The position numbers and the translations under genes are program-made. The notes under the pieces were generated by a model. The model searched no databases. It saw nothing but the letters and a program-made list of their open reading frames with translations, and was not told the origin of the DNA. From NCBI GenBank assembly GCA_036387255.1, contig DASVUC010000277.1, positions 1 through 51,688 of the forward strand: 51,688 bases of DNA. The letters run 5' to 3'. Each line of letters starts with the position of its first letter. Positions within the stretch are counted from its first letter, which is position 1. Of the stretch, positions 1 through 8,008 are shown piece by piece. The stretch comes from DASVUC01 sp036387255 (GTDB lineage Bacteria > Planctomycetota > Phycisphaerae > Tepidisphaerales > Tepidisphaeraceae).

Positions 1-6
1 CTGATC

Positions 7-1155
7 GTGCAAATCGTTGGTGCCCATTTGATCCTGCTCGCGCTGCTGGACGTGTTCCTGACGGTGCTCTACGCGCGGCTGAAGACGGGGTTGTCGACGC
101 CGCTGCTGAGCCGATTTGTGTGGTGGGCGTTCAAGCGGCTATGCGACATGATGCCGAAGTGGAAGGATCGCGTTCTCACGTTCGCGGCGCCGGTAACGTT
201 GGTGCTGATGTTTGTGCTGTGGATGTCGGAACTGATCATCGGCCACGCGCTGCTCCTGTGGCCGGGACTGTTCAACGGAGGGATCACAGCCGTGTCGGGC
301 CCGACGCCGACGGATTTTGTTACGGCGATCTATTACAGCGGCGACAATCTCACCACTGTTGGCAACGGGGACCTCAACGCCAACGGGCGCTTTTACAAGC
401 TGCTGACGGTGTTTGAATCCGTTGCGGGCATGGCGGTGATCACGCTTTCGATCACTTACCTTTTGGAAATCTATAGCGCGCTTCAGCGGCGAAATGCATT
501 TGCTGTCAGCCTGCATCACCAGACCAGTTCCACTGGTGATGCGGTGGAGAAAATCGTAGGGCTGGGTCCCAATGGGGACTTTGAAGGTGCGCGGCAGGAT
601 ATCCAGATGATCGCAAAACAGCTCGTTGATCTGTACGAGACGCATCACTTCTTCTGGATCCTGAGCTACTTCCGATTTGAGAAAGAGTATTACGCGCTCT
701 CGCGGATCATGCTGGTCGTGCTGGACATCGTTACGCTGATGCGCACGGGGTTGAGCGAAAGGCGGTACACCAACTTGCTCCGGTCGGGACCACTAACCGA
801 GATGTGGAACAGCGGCATGCATCTGCTGAGGGATTTTTCGCAGGCGTATTTGCCGCGCACGCCGTCGGCCAGTCCGACCATGGATGAGGATCCCGCGATG
901 ATCGAACTGTGGCGCCAGCGGTATCGAATGGCGGTGATGCAGATGCGCGGCGCCGGAATTGAAGTGGCGGAAGATCTTCACCTGGGGGAAGAAAAGTATG
1001 TTGAAATGCGGCGGGAGTGGGATCGATATGTCAATGCTTTCGCACATTACATGGCGCACACGCCCGATGAAATCGATCCTGCGATTGCATCAGTGCGAAG
1101 ACGGGAGAAGCAGATTCACGAGGTGGGCGTGCAGGCGCTGCGGCGCGCGGGGTGA
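7..1155 (+). CDS. Two-pore-helix-type potassium channel-like membrane protein (Ion_trans_2 family)
   Basis: Probable ion channel of the inner membrane. The first ~160 residues hold a hydrophobic segment at 5-22, a strong one at 57-85, a pore-like stretch and TTVGNGD at about 116-122, then another membrane segment at 132-155. That order (TM, P-loop with a TVGxGD filter, TM) is the Ion_trans_2 pattern. The filter reads TVGNGD, with Asn where most K+ channels have Tyr or Phe. The ~220-residue C-terminus is soluble and unrecognised; it could be a cytoplasmic regulatory region. The first codon used is GTG at position 7, but the frame is open to the window edge, so the true start may lie outside. 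Channel fold is fairly sure; ion selectivity is inferred. Confidence 0.75.
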   Translation: MQIVGAHLILLALLDVFLTVLYARLKTGLSTPLLSRFVWWAFKRLCDMMPKWKDRVLTFAAPVTLVLMFVLWMSELIIGHALLLWPGLFNGGITAVSGPTPTDFVTAIYYSGDNLTTVGNGDLNANGRFYKLLTVFESVAGMAVITLSITYLLEIYSALQRRNAFAVSLHHQTSSTGDAVEKIVGLGPNGDFEGARQDIQMIAKQLVDLYETHHFFWILSYFRFEKEYYALSRIMLVVLDIVTLMRTGLSERRYTNLLRSGPLTEMWNSGMHLLRDFSQAYLPRTPSASPTMDEDPAMIELWRQRYRMAVMQMRGAGIEVAEDLHLGEEKYVEMRREWDRYVNAFAHYMAHTPDEIDPAIASVRRREKQIHEVGVQALRRAG

Positions 1156-1166
1156 TCAGATGTTAG

Positions 1167-1240
1167 ACCTTCCCCCCCGCCCTCTGCCGGGGTCGGGAGA
1201 GGGGAAGCGTGGGGAGTACCGGGGGAGGGGAGGAGCGGCT
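1167..1240. repeat. Degenerate CCCTCTCCCGG hairpin repeat
   Basis: The gap between the channel gene and prmC holds a decayed copy of the hairpin family seen perfectly at 3721-3744 and 12338-12363: CCTCTGCCG, GGGT, CGGGAGAGG at 1181-1202, followed by G-rich copies of the right arm. The left arm has one mismatch. Confidence 0.6.
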
Positions 1241-1245
1241 AGAAT
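1240..1245 (+). promoter_or_regulatory. Probable -10 box (TAGAAT) of prmC
   Basis: TAGAAT lies 9 nt before the prmC ATG and there is no Shine-Dalgarno, so transcription would begin at or just before the start codon. No clear -35 is visible. The same arrangement recurs at several genes in the window. Confidence 0.5.
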
Positions 1246-1254
1246 TTTGTTCCT

Positions 1255-2145
1255 ATGACGAATGTTGCCGAGCCATGGACGGTTCGACGGCTGCTGGAAT
1301 GGACCAGCGGTTTCTTCACGCGCAAAGAGGTGGATTCGCCGAGGTTGTCGGCGGAGCTGCTCTTGTCGCACGTGCTGAGTGTGCCGCGGATCAAGCTGTA
1401 TACGGATTATGAAAACGTGGTCGAAGAGAAGCCTCTGGCGACGTTTCGGGATCTGGTGAAGCGCGCGGGGGAGCATGAGCCGATCGCTTACCTGACGGGC
1501 AGGGCTTACTTTTTCAACCTGGAGTTTGAGGTGGAGCCGGGTGTGCTGATTCCCCGGCCGGATACGGAAACGCTGGTGGAGAATGTGCTTCAGCTTTCGC
1601 GGAACACCGCGGGGTTTGAAGCGCCGCGGGTGATTGATTTGTGTACGGGTTCGGGGTGTATCGCGGCGGCGATTGCGAGCCGGCTCAAGAGCGCGGTGGT
1701 GCTGGCGAGTGACGTTTCGGAGAAGGCGGTGGAAGTCGCACGAAGGAACGTCTCGCGGCTGGGGCTGAGCGATCGGGTGACCGTGGAGCGGGGAGATTTG
1801 TTTGAGCCTTTGAAGTCGATGGTGGATGCGCAGCCGATGGATCTGGTCGTGGCGAATCCGCCTTACATTCCGTCTGAGAAGCTGAAGGAGCTGGATCGGA
1901 ATGTGCGGGAGTATGAGCCGGTGGGCGCGCTGGATGGAGGGGAGGACGGATTGACGATCCATCGGCGGATTATCGAGGAGGGGGCGGAGCGGTTGAGGAG
2001 CGGGGGAAGGATGTATCTGGAGATTCAGTTTGATCAGGGGGTTTTGGCGACGGGGATTATGGAGAGGCATGGGGCATATGAGGATGTGCGGGTGCTGAAG
2101 GATTATGGGGGGAATCAGCGGGTGGTGACGGGGAAGAGGAAGTGA
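1255..2145 (+). CDS. prmC: Peptide chain release factor N5-glutamine methyltransferase PrmC (HemK)
   Basis: SAM-dependent enzyme that methylates the Gln of the GGQ motif in release factors RF1/RF2, improving translation termination; cytoplasmic. The N-terminal helical domain (1-100) is followed by a Rossmann methyltransferase fold. The SAM-binding loop is DLCTGSGCIA at about 128-137, and the diagnostic catalytic NPPYIP lies at 201-206. At 296 aa the length is normal for PrmC. The ATG at 1255 follows a TAGAAT box without a ribosome binding site, suggesting a leaderless mRNA. prfA, its usual partner, is not next to it here. Confidence 0.95.
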   Translation: MTNVAEPWTVRRLLEWTSGFFTRKEVDSPRLSAELLLSHVLSVPRIKLYTDYENVVEEKPLATFRDLVKRAGEHEPIAYLTGRAYFFNLEFEVEPGVLIPRPDTETLVENVLQLSRNTAGFEAPRVIDLCTGSGCIAAAIASRLKSAVVLASDVSEKAVEVARRNVSRLGLSDRVTVERGDLFEPLKSMVDAQPMDLVVANPPYIPSEKLKELDRNVREYEPVGALDGGEDGLTIHRRIIEEGAERLRSGGRMYLEIQFDQGVLATGIMERHGAYEDVRVLKDYGGNQRVVTGKRK

Positions 2146-2210
2146 TCGGGGTCTGCGGGGGAAAGGCAGCGCCCCGCAAGCGGGGCCGCTAAACGAGAGA
2201 GGGTGGAAGA

Positions 2211-2927
2211 CTACGCGCGGGCGCGGGATTCGGCTTCTTTGAGGAGTTCTTCGGCGCCGGGGTAGGAGGCGTTTCGGGCGGCTCTGGCTGCGGTGATGGC
2301 GGCGTGGGGATCGGGGGCAGGTTTGGTGAGGTGGGCGACGGCTTTGTAGTAGTGGGCTTCGCCTAAGTTGGCGTTGCGGGTGGTGGCGGCTTCAAGCCAC
2401 CTGAGTGCTTCTTCATGTTGATCTGTCGCGAGGTAGACGCGGGCGAGGGTGGTCATGCACTGTTCGCTGTTGTTTAGCGCTTGAGCAAACTCGCCGGCGG
2501 CGGAGATGGCTTGGTCGTATTCGCCCATGGAGGCGTAGAGGGCCATGAGTTCGTTGAGCGTGATGGAGTTTGCGGGGGAGGCGCGTAGGCTGTTGTACAT
2601 GGTGATTGCGCGCTGCGCCTGAGCGCGGTCGGAGTCGCGCACACGATTCGTCAGCTCGCGCAGGGGGACGGGGAATTGTCCGCCGCAGGAGGTGCACTGG
2701 GAGAAGGTCTTAGCGCCGGAGACGGGGAAGACGGGGATGAAGAAGAGAGTGAACCAGTTGCGATAGGACTTACCGACGATGGTGGCCTGGCGGCCGCAAC
2801 GCGGGCAGAGCGTGCTGATCTCGCCAGCGGCGGGGTCGTTGGAGACAACGGGCCGGGTGCCGAAGAGGAGGATGAAACCGCTGCGGCGAGGGTGTTGCTG
2901 AATGAATGTCACGCGGGCGTTCCCCAT
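2211..2927 (-). CDS. Zinc-ribbon and TPR-repeat protein
   Basis: 238-aa protein of unknown function. Near the N-terminus two CxxC pairs (CPRC 41-44, CTSC 78-81) flank a short hydrophobic stretch (YRNWFTLFFIPVFPV). This is the arrangement of the zinc-ribbon_15 type, in which the finger sits next to a membrane-associated hairpin. Residues ~105-235 form TPR-like helical pairs (for example EQCMTTLARVYLATDQHEEA), suggesting a protein-binding scaffold. It is convergent with prmC and divergent from the lipoprotein gene upstream. The ATG lies 11 nt after a TAGAAT box. Confidence 0.75.
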   Translation of the reverse strand: MGNARVTFIQQHPRRSGFILLFGTRPVVSNDPAAGEISTLCPRCGRQATIVGKSYRNWFTLFFIPVFPVSGAKTFSQCTSCGGQFPVPLRELTNRVRDSDRAQAQRAITMYNSLRASPANSITLNELMALYASMGEYDQAISAAGEFAQALNNSEQCMTTLARVYLATDQHEEALRWLEAATTRNANLGEAHYYKAVAHLTKPAPDPHAAITAARAARNASYPGAEELLKEAESRARA

Positions 2928-2938
2928 GAGGTGGGCAG

Positions 2939-2967
2939 ATTCTAACCGATCTTTAAGAATCGGTGAA
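2939..2967 (-). promoter_or_regulatory. Promoter of the zinc-ribbon/TPR gene
   Basis: On the minus strand TTCACC (2967-2962) is followed after exactly 17 nt by TAGAAT (2944-2939), which ends 11 nt before the ATG. Both elements are close to the sigma-70 consensus. The predicted 5' leader is only about 4-5 nt. Confidence 0.55.
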
Positions 2968-3020
2968 GGTGGGGCTGGTACGCGATTCGCATCAGGTAAA
3001 GGCGTAGTAAAGGAGTCGTT

Positions 3021-3611
3021 ATGGTGCGTTTTTGCCTGTTATCTCACGCGGCGTTAGTTGTTGTTGTGCTTATGGTTGGGGCGGGTTGCTCGAACTATCC
3101 GACGGTTCCCGTGGATAACCGGGTGGCCGTGGGTCATGGTGCGATTGCGGCCAGTCACTTGTCGCCCGGCAGTTCAATCCTGGGGTCGCTGGTGGGTGGG
3201 AAACATGGGACGAGCGGTGGATACCTGATCGGAGCGGACTGGAGCAAGCTGAAGCTTGATGCGGGTCGGGACGCGATGGCAGCGGTCGAAAAGGCGGAGA
3301 AGCAGCCGGCGACGGCGGCGGACGTGGCGCCGTCGAAGACGGCGGATCTAAACGAGGATGGCTTCATCACCACCGACGAAGTGGTGGCGATGCAGCAGGC
3401 GGGATTGTCGCAGCGGCAGATGGTGGATCGACTGGAGAAGTCGCGGCAATACCTGGAGTTGACGGCGGAGCAGCAGCAGTATCTCAAGTCGCACGCGGTG
3501 CCTGATGCGGTGGTGGGCGCGATGGAGCGGATCGAGATTCAGGCAGATGCGCAGACGGCTTCGTTGCAGATTGGGCCGGAGGAGCCTGCGCCGGCTGGGC
3601 GGGGAGATTAA
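3021..3611 (+). CDS. EF-hand-containing lipoprotein
   Basis: 196-aa predicted lipoprotein. It has a hydrophobic signal with lipobox VGAG|C (Cys23), then a Gly/Ser-rich stretch. Residues 109-120 (DLNEDGFITTDE) match a canonical 12-residue EF-hand calcium loop with Asp/Asn at positions 1, 3 and 5, Gly at 6 and Glu at 12. A helical, Gln-rich C-terminal half follows (QRQMVDRLEKSRQYLEL). AAAGGAG lies 6 nt upstream of the ATG at 3021. Calcium binding is inferred from the loop; the cellular role is unknown. Confidence 0.75.
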   Translation: MVRFCLLSHAALVVVVLMVGAGCSNYPTVPVDNRVAVGHGAIAASHLSPGSSILGSLVGGKHGTSGGYLIGADWSKLKLDAGRDAMAAVEKAEKQPATAADVAPSKTADLNEDGFITTDEVVAMQQAGLSQRQMVDRLEKSRQYLELTAEQQQYLKSHAVPDAVVGAMERIEIQADAQTASLQIGPEEPAPAGRGD

Positions 3612-3629
3612 CGATTAAGGGGCCAGACC

Positions 3630-3812
3630 CTCACCCCTGCCCTCTCCCGGGTACGGGAGAGGGGGGAGACGCGCGGCGAAGTTTGGTTTCCTGGTGGTCG
3701 AAGAACAGCCCTCACCCTGCCCTCTCCCGGGGTACCGGGAGAGGGGGAAGAGGGAGGGTGCCGGGAGAGGGTACCGGGAGAGAGAGAAGAGGGAGGGTGT
3801 CGGGAGGGGGGA
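3630..3812. repeat. Cluster of CCCTCTCCCGG hairpin repeats
   Basis: Most of the 346-nt gap 3612-3957 is repeat. There is a hairpin at 3641-3662 (9-bp arms CCTCTCCCG/CGGGAGAGG, loop GGTA). A perfect 10-bp hairpin lies at 3721-3744 (CCTCTCCCGG/CCGGGAGAGG, loop GGTA). Three or more tandem right-arm copies (GGTACCGGGAGAGGG-like) run on to about 3812. No ORF with coding character is seen in the gap. Confidence 0.8.
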
Positions 3813-3913
3813 GAAGATACAATGCGCGGCGGGAGTGAACTCTGTTGGAGCTCACTCCCGCGCCGTGCCCTCCGGCACGTGTTCTCCACTCCGGAAGATT
3901 GTGCTGGGGGCGA

Positions 3914-3935
3914 CCCAGCGATGGCTATCGCTGGG
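3914..3935 (-). terminator. Hairpin downstream of the tad locus (possible terminator)
   Basis: A perfect 9-bp stem CCCAGCGAT/ATCGCTGGG with a GGCT loop lies 23 nt past the stop codon of the last tad-locus gene. There is no T-run on the minus strand, so this may be an mRNA 3'-end stabiliser or factor-dependent terminator. A second small hairpin (CGTGCC/GGCACG) is at 3864-3879. Confidence 0.45.
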
Positions 3936-3957
3936 CTTGGTTGTCTTCGATCAGAGG

Positions 3958-4473
3958 CTACTTACCGCCGACGGTGCCTGCGGCGCCACCGCCTGAGGAA
4001 GCGCCTGCGCCGCCGGAACCCGTTTCGCCGGATTCGACTTTGCCCATGCGGGCAATGGTCTCGGCGGAGGGGTGGAGGGTGGTGTCGTTCATGTTGGTGA
4101 CGAACTCGATCTTTTCGTCGGGGCGGAGTCCGTCACGCATGAATTCGCGGACGGCTTGCTTGCGGTGCTCGAGGACGTCGCCCTGACCGAGGTTGACGAG
4201 GTAGATCTTGAGGGGCTTGGCGGGGGCGTCGTCGCCGAGCATGAGGGAAAGCTTCTGCTTGCCCAGGGGCGAGAGAGCGTCGCCCTGGAAGTGGCGGTCG
4301 TAGAGCATCCCGTCGCTGCGGGCGCCGTTGGCGGCCTGGGTGTACGCGAACTTCTTGACCGCACTGGAGCGCTGGTCAGGGAAGAAGGCGGCTTGTTCGG
4401 CGTCGCGCTTCTTGTTGTTGCAGCCGGTGATCAGGATCACGAGCAGGCCGGTCATCAGGTACTTCAACTTCAT
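3958..4473 (-). CDS. Tad-locus lipoprotein of unknown function
   Basis: 171-aa lipoprotein with signal peptide and lipobox LITG|C (Cys18). The mature part has a region LSPLGKQKLSLMLGDDA followed by IYLVNLGQGD, then a Gly/Ala/Ser-rich tail. It is the last gene of the tad run, 75 nt after tadC, with GAGGAA before the ATG. Lipoproteins in tad loci (CpaD, TadD) help place or stabilise the secretin, and this protein could play that part. No specific CpaD or TPR (TadD) signature is visible, so the role is inferred from position only. Confidence 0.7.
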   Translation of the reverse strand: MKLKYLMTGLLVILITGCNNKKRDAEQAAFFPDQRSSAVKKFAYTQAANGARSDGMLYDRHFQGDALSPLGKQKLSLMLGDDAPAKPLKIYLVNLGQGDVLEHRKQAVREFMRDGLRPDEKIEFVTNMNDTTLHPSAETIARMGKVESGETGSGGAGASSGGGAAGTVGGK

Positions 4474-4548
4474 GGCAGTTCCTCTCTGGCTAGAGCTTGT
4501 TGGTTGATTGTTATTTGTTGAGTCTTAAGTGTTGATTGTTGGTTGTTG

Positions 4549-5469
4549 CTAGAGCATGCCGCTGTTCATCAGGCCGATGACGGTCGGACCGGCGAGAACG
4601 ATGAAGGTTGCGGGGAAGATGAAGAGGACGAGGGGGAAGCTCATCTTCACGGACGCTTTGGCGGCCATTTCTTCGGCGGCGTGCTGTCGCGCCTGGCGAA
4701 GGGTGTCGGCATGGATTCGGAGCGCTCCACCGATGCTGGTGCCGAAACGCTCGGCCTGGGTGAGCATCGATGCGAGGGACTGGAGCGCCTGGTTTTGCGT
4801 GCGGCCGCCCATGTTCTTGAGGGCATCGAGTCGGGAGACACCGACGCGGGTTTCCATGTGGGTGACGGCGAGCTCGCGGCTGATGGCGGGGTGTGCGATG
4901 GAGAGCTCCTGGCCGACGCGCTGCATGGCGGCATCGACGGTGAGACCGGCTTCGACGCAGACGACCATCAAGTCCAGAGCGTCGGCGAGGCCGTAGTTCA
5001 GCGCTTTCTGGTTGGCCTTGATGCGGAAACGAAGCCACATCTGGGGGACGAGGTAGCCGAAGAGGCCACCGACGGAGAGGCCCATGAGCATCATGCCCGT
5101 GGCCATCCCGATGGCGTAGCCGCCGAAGATCCCACCGCCGAGGAGAAGCACCTTGGCGCCGGTAATGACCTTGACGGCCTTGGGCGAGTAGATGCCGGCT
5201 TGGCCGAGCTGCTTCTTCAGGCTGGACTGCTTCTCGCGCGTCTTGGGCATGAAGGGTTCGGCAGCGGCCTGGCCAAGGCGTTCGAGGAGGGGCTTCATGC
5301 CCTTGGCCTCGACGACGTTGGTGGTGGTGGGCTGCTGGTCTTCAGTTTTGGTGAGTCGGTGGCGGAGCTTTCCGTCCTGCGAGCCCATGAAGAGCCGCGA
5401 GACAAGGAAGGCGACCATCGCAACAGCGCCGAAGATGCAGAGGATGAGGATCAGTTGTTCTGGAGCCAT
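4549..5469 (-). CDS. tadC: Tad pilus inner-membrane protein TadC (type II secretion F domain)
   Basis: 306-aa polytopic inner-membrane platform protein that works with TadB and the CpaF/TadA ATPase to assemble Flp pili. It has an N-terminal membrane anchor (LILILCIFGAVAMVAFLV), a TM pair around 105-145, and the cytoplasmic GspF-type helical domain. That domain carries the TadC-like stretches DALDLMVVCVEAGLTVDAAM and AERFGTSIGGALRIHADTLR. A last TM lies at the C-terminus. Only 1 nt separates its ATG from the tadB stop, so the two are surely co-transcribed and probably translationally coupled. Confidence 0.9.
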   Translation of the reverse strand: MAPEQLILILCIFGAVAMVAFLVSRLFMGSQDGKLRHRLTKTEDQQPTTTNVVEAKGMKPLLERLGQAAAEPFMPKTREKQSSLKKQLGQAGIYSPKAVKVITGAKVLLLGGGIFGGYAIGMATGMMLMGLSVGGLFGYLVPQMWLRFRIKANQKALNYGLADALDLMVVCVEAGLTVDAAMQRVGQELSIAHPAISRELAVTHMETRVGVSRLDALKNMGGRTQNQALQSLASMLTQAERFGTSIGGALRIHADTLRQARQHAAEEMAAKASVKMSFPLVLFIFPATFIVLAGPTVIGLMNSGML

Positions 5470-5470
5470 G

Positions 5471-6436
5471 TTACACCTTCACCGTCGTAATCTTTCGGAT
5501 GGCGTAGAGACCCATGACCTGGAGCCCGAGAGCTGTTCCGAGCATCTTGTGACCGATCGGGGTGCCGGTGAGGTTGTGGGCGTACGCGGGGTTCATGAAG
5601 GCGATCAGGAAAAACATCGCGGCCGGGAAGGCGACGAGGATATATCCAGTAAATCGGCCTTCTGCGGTCTTGGCTTTGACGTGCTGCTGGAGGCGAATGC
5701 GCTGGCGGATCATGGAGCCGATGTTCTTGAGCACTTCGGAGAGATCGCCGCCGGTCTGGCGCTGGATGAGCACCGCGGTGATGAAGAAGGCGAAGTCGGT
5801 GGATTCGATGCGATGGGCCATATCCTTGAGCGCTTCCTCGAGGGGCTGGCCGAGTGAGTGCTGGTCGTAGCAGCGGCGGAATTCGCCACCGAGGGGCTGG
5901 GGCAGCTCCTGGCTCATCATCTGGATGCCGGTGGAGAAGCTGTGACCGGCCTTGAGGACGCGGGAGAGGAAGTCCAAGGATTCCGGGATCTGCTCCTGGA
6001 TCATCTTCTGTCGCTTGGCGCGGCGGTTGCCGAGCATGAAGAACGGGAGGGTGAATCCGGCGGCGCCGGCGGCGAGAGCGACGGTGAAGAGGCCTACAAA
6101 GAAGAGCGTGATGAGGAACGCCATCAGCGAGACGCCGGCGGCGATCTCGAGGAAGAGCGCGAGGGTCATTTCGGGCCACGCCTGGACGAGCTTGCGGTAG
6201 AGACCCTGGAGGGGCGAGATCTTGATGAGCAGAGCGGAGAGCCCCCCTGCTTCCATCTGGAGGGTGATGGAGAGCGGGAGCGAGGATTTTTCGCCGCCGG
6301 AGGAGCCGCCTTCACTGGTGAGGCGTTCCTGGAGCTTCTTCTTTCCGTTGCCGCCGCCGGAGAAGGCGCGGACGAGACCCCAGACGAACAGGGCGACGAC
6401 GGTTGCGATCAGGATGGGTAACAGCAGAGATTCCAT
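5471..6436 (-). CDS. tadB: Tad pilus inner-membrane protein TadB (type II secretion F domain)
   Basis: 321-aa paralogue of TadC and the second half of the inner-membrane platform. It has an N-terminal TM (LPILIATVVALFVWGLV), a TM pair around residues 95-140, and the GspF domain with PESLDFLSRVLKAGHSF. The typical TadB signature FFITAVLIQRQTGGDLSEVL follows, then C-terminal TMs. The spacing to cpaF is 22 nt. The length matches the family. Confidence 0.92.
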   Translation of the reverse strand: MESLLLPILIATVVALFVWGLVRAFSGGGNGKKKLQERLTSEGGSSGGEKSSLPLSITLQMEAGGLSALLIKISPLQGLYRKLVQAWPEMTLALFLEIAAGVSLMAFLITLFFVGLFTVALAAGAAGFTLPFFMLGNRRAKRQKMIQEQIPESLDFLSRVLKAGHSFSTGIQMMSQELPQPLGGEFRRCYDQHSLGQPLEEALKDMAHRIESTDFAFFITAVLIQRQTGGDLSEVLKNIGSMIRQRIRLQQHVKAKTAEGRFTGYILVAFPAAMFFLIAFMNPAYAHNLTGTPIGHKMLGTALGLQVMGLYAIRKITTVKV

Positions 6437-6458
6437 AGCTCAATCCATCGCCAAAGTT

Positions 6459-7949
6459 CTAGTGACACTCGATTTCGCGCCGGTGGAACAGGTCCGCCGG
6501 CAAGAGAAGACCGCGGCGCTCGATGCGCTCGGCGCAGCGGGGACGAATTCCATGCACGAGGAACACGCCGACGGCATGTCCGTCGCCATCGACGCCGCGC
6601 TGCTCGAAGCTGAAGAGATCGTGCATGGTGATGTTCTCGCCTTCCATGCCGGTGATCTCGGAGACAGAGACGACTTTGCGCTTACCGCCGGCGAGACGGC
6701 GCGCCTGGACGACGATCTGGATGGCGCTGGCGATCTGGTGCCGCAGGGCGCGCATCGGGATGTCGTAGCCGGCCATGGCGATCATGACCTCGAGACGGCC
6801 GAGGGCGTCGCGGGTGTTGTTCGCGTGGACGGTGGTCATGGATCCTTCGTGACCGGTGTTCATGGCCTGGAGCATGTCGAGGGCTTCGCCGCCGCGGCAC
6901 TCGCCGATGATCACGCGATCGGGCCGCATACGGAGACAGTTCTTGATCAGATCGCGCTGGCTGACTTCGCCCTTGCCTTCGATGTTCTGGGGGCGGGTTT
7001 CGAGGCGCACGACGTGCGGCTGCTGGAGCTGAAGCTCAGCGGCGTCTTCGATGGTGATGACGCGCTCGTCGGCGGGGATGTAGCGGGACAAGCAGTTGAG
7101 CAGTGTCGTCTTACCGGAACCTGTACCGCCGGAGATCAGCACGTTGCAGCGCGCCTGGACGGCGGCGGAGAGGAAGTCCATGACCGGCGGCGGGAAAGCG
7201 CCGTGGCGGATGAGGTCTTCGAGCTGCAATGGCTTGGAGCCAAAGCGGCGAATGCTCATCGCGGGGCCGTCGAGCGCCAGCGGCGGGATGATGGCGTTGA
7301 CGCGGCTGCCGTCGGCGAGACGGGCATCGACCATGGGGCTGATCTCGTCGATTCGGCGACCGACGCCGCCGACGATTCGGTCAATGATCTGCCGCAGGTG
7401 CATGTTGTCGCGGAAGCGGGTTTCAACCAGCTCTAAGCGGCCGCGCTTTTCGCAGTAGATGCGGTCGTAGCGGTTGATGAGGATGTCGCTGATGGCGCTG
7501 TCCTTGAGCAGCGTTTCGAGCGGGCCGAGGCCGAAGGTTTCGTCCATCACGTCGTCCATGAGCTTTTCCTGCTCGGTGGACGAGAGAAGGCCTTTTTCGT
7601 TCTGGCACATCTCGCGGATGAGGACGCGGACCTCGGAGCGCACGGTTTCCGGCGGGAGCGAGCGGAGGTTCTGGACGTCGAGGCGCTCGACGAGCTCGTG
7701 GTGGATCTTCACCCGGAGCTGCTGGAGCTGAGCCTGGCGTTCACTGATGGGCGCGGACTTGCCGCCATCACCGACGTTGGCTCGGGCCGGCTGCGCGTTT
7801 GACTTGGCTGGCGCCGGACTGGGCGCGGGGGCCGGAGCCGTCTTGCTGCTGGGAGGAGGTACAATGTCCGCCCCGTCCCCCGGCGCCGGAGGCGGCGGAG
7901 GGATGACTGGCTTGGCTGGTGCTGAAGTTGTCTTGCTGAACAAACCCAT
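6459..7949 (-). CDS. cpaF: Tad pilus assembly ATPase CpaF/TadA
   Basis: 496-aa secretion ATPase (GspE/VirB11 superfamily) that powers pilus assembly from the cytoplasm. Residues 1-65 are a Pro/Ala-rich linker, unusual in length. The N-terminal domain has the DILINRYDRIYCEKRGRLE region. Walker A is GGTGSGKTT (274-282), the Asp/His boxes follow, Walker B is RVIIGE (345-350), and the HANNTRDALGRLE motif follows. The C-terminus GIRPRCAERIERRGLLLPAD is the usual CpaF ending. All catalytic motifs appear intact. It lies between cpaE (59 nt) and tadB (22 nt). Confidence 0.95.
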   Translation of the reverse strand: MGLFSKTTSAPAKPVIPPPPPAPGDGADIVPPPSSKTAPAPAPSPAPAKSNAQPARANVGDGGKSAPISERQAQLQQLRVKIHHELVERLDVQNLRSLPPETVRSEVRVLIREMCQNEKGLLSSTEQEKLMDDVMDETFGLGPLETLLKDSAISDILINRYDRIYCEKRGRLELVETRFRDNMHLRQIIDRIVGGVGRRIDEISPMVDARLADGSRVNAIIPPLALDGPAMSIRRFGSKPLQLEDLIRHGAFPPPVMDFLSAAVQARCNVLISGGTGSGKTTLLNCLSRYIPADERVITIEDAAELQLQQPHVVRLETRPQNIEGKGEVSQRDLIKNCLRMRPDRVIIGECRGGEALDMLQAMNTGHEGSMTTVHANNTRDALGRLEVMIAMAGYDIPMRALRHQIASAIQIVVQARRLAGGKRKVVSVSEITGMEGENITMHDLFSFEQRGVDGDGHAVGVFLVHGIRPRCAERIERRGLLLPADLFHRREIECH

Positions 7950-8008
7950 CTTACGACCTCGTCACTTCCCGCTGGTTTCCTGACTCGCTCACGCTGAACC
8001 GCCGACGA

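Noticed and set aside
1156..2070. 304-aa minus-strand frame opposite prmC, rich in Arg, His, Pro and Leu
   Set aside because: Antisense to an intact prmC with full motifs. Composition (Arg/His/Pro rich) is the usual shadow of GC-rich coding sequence.
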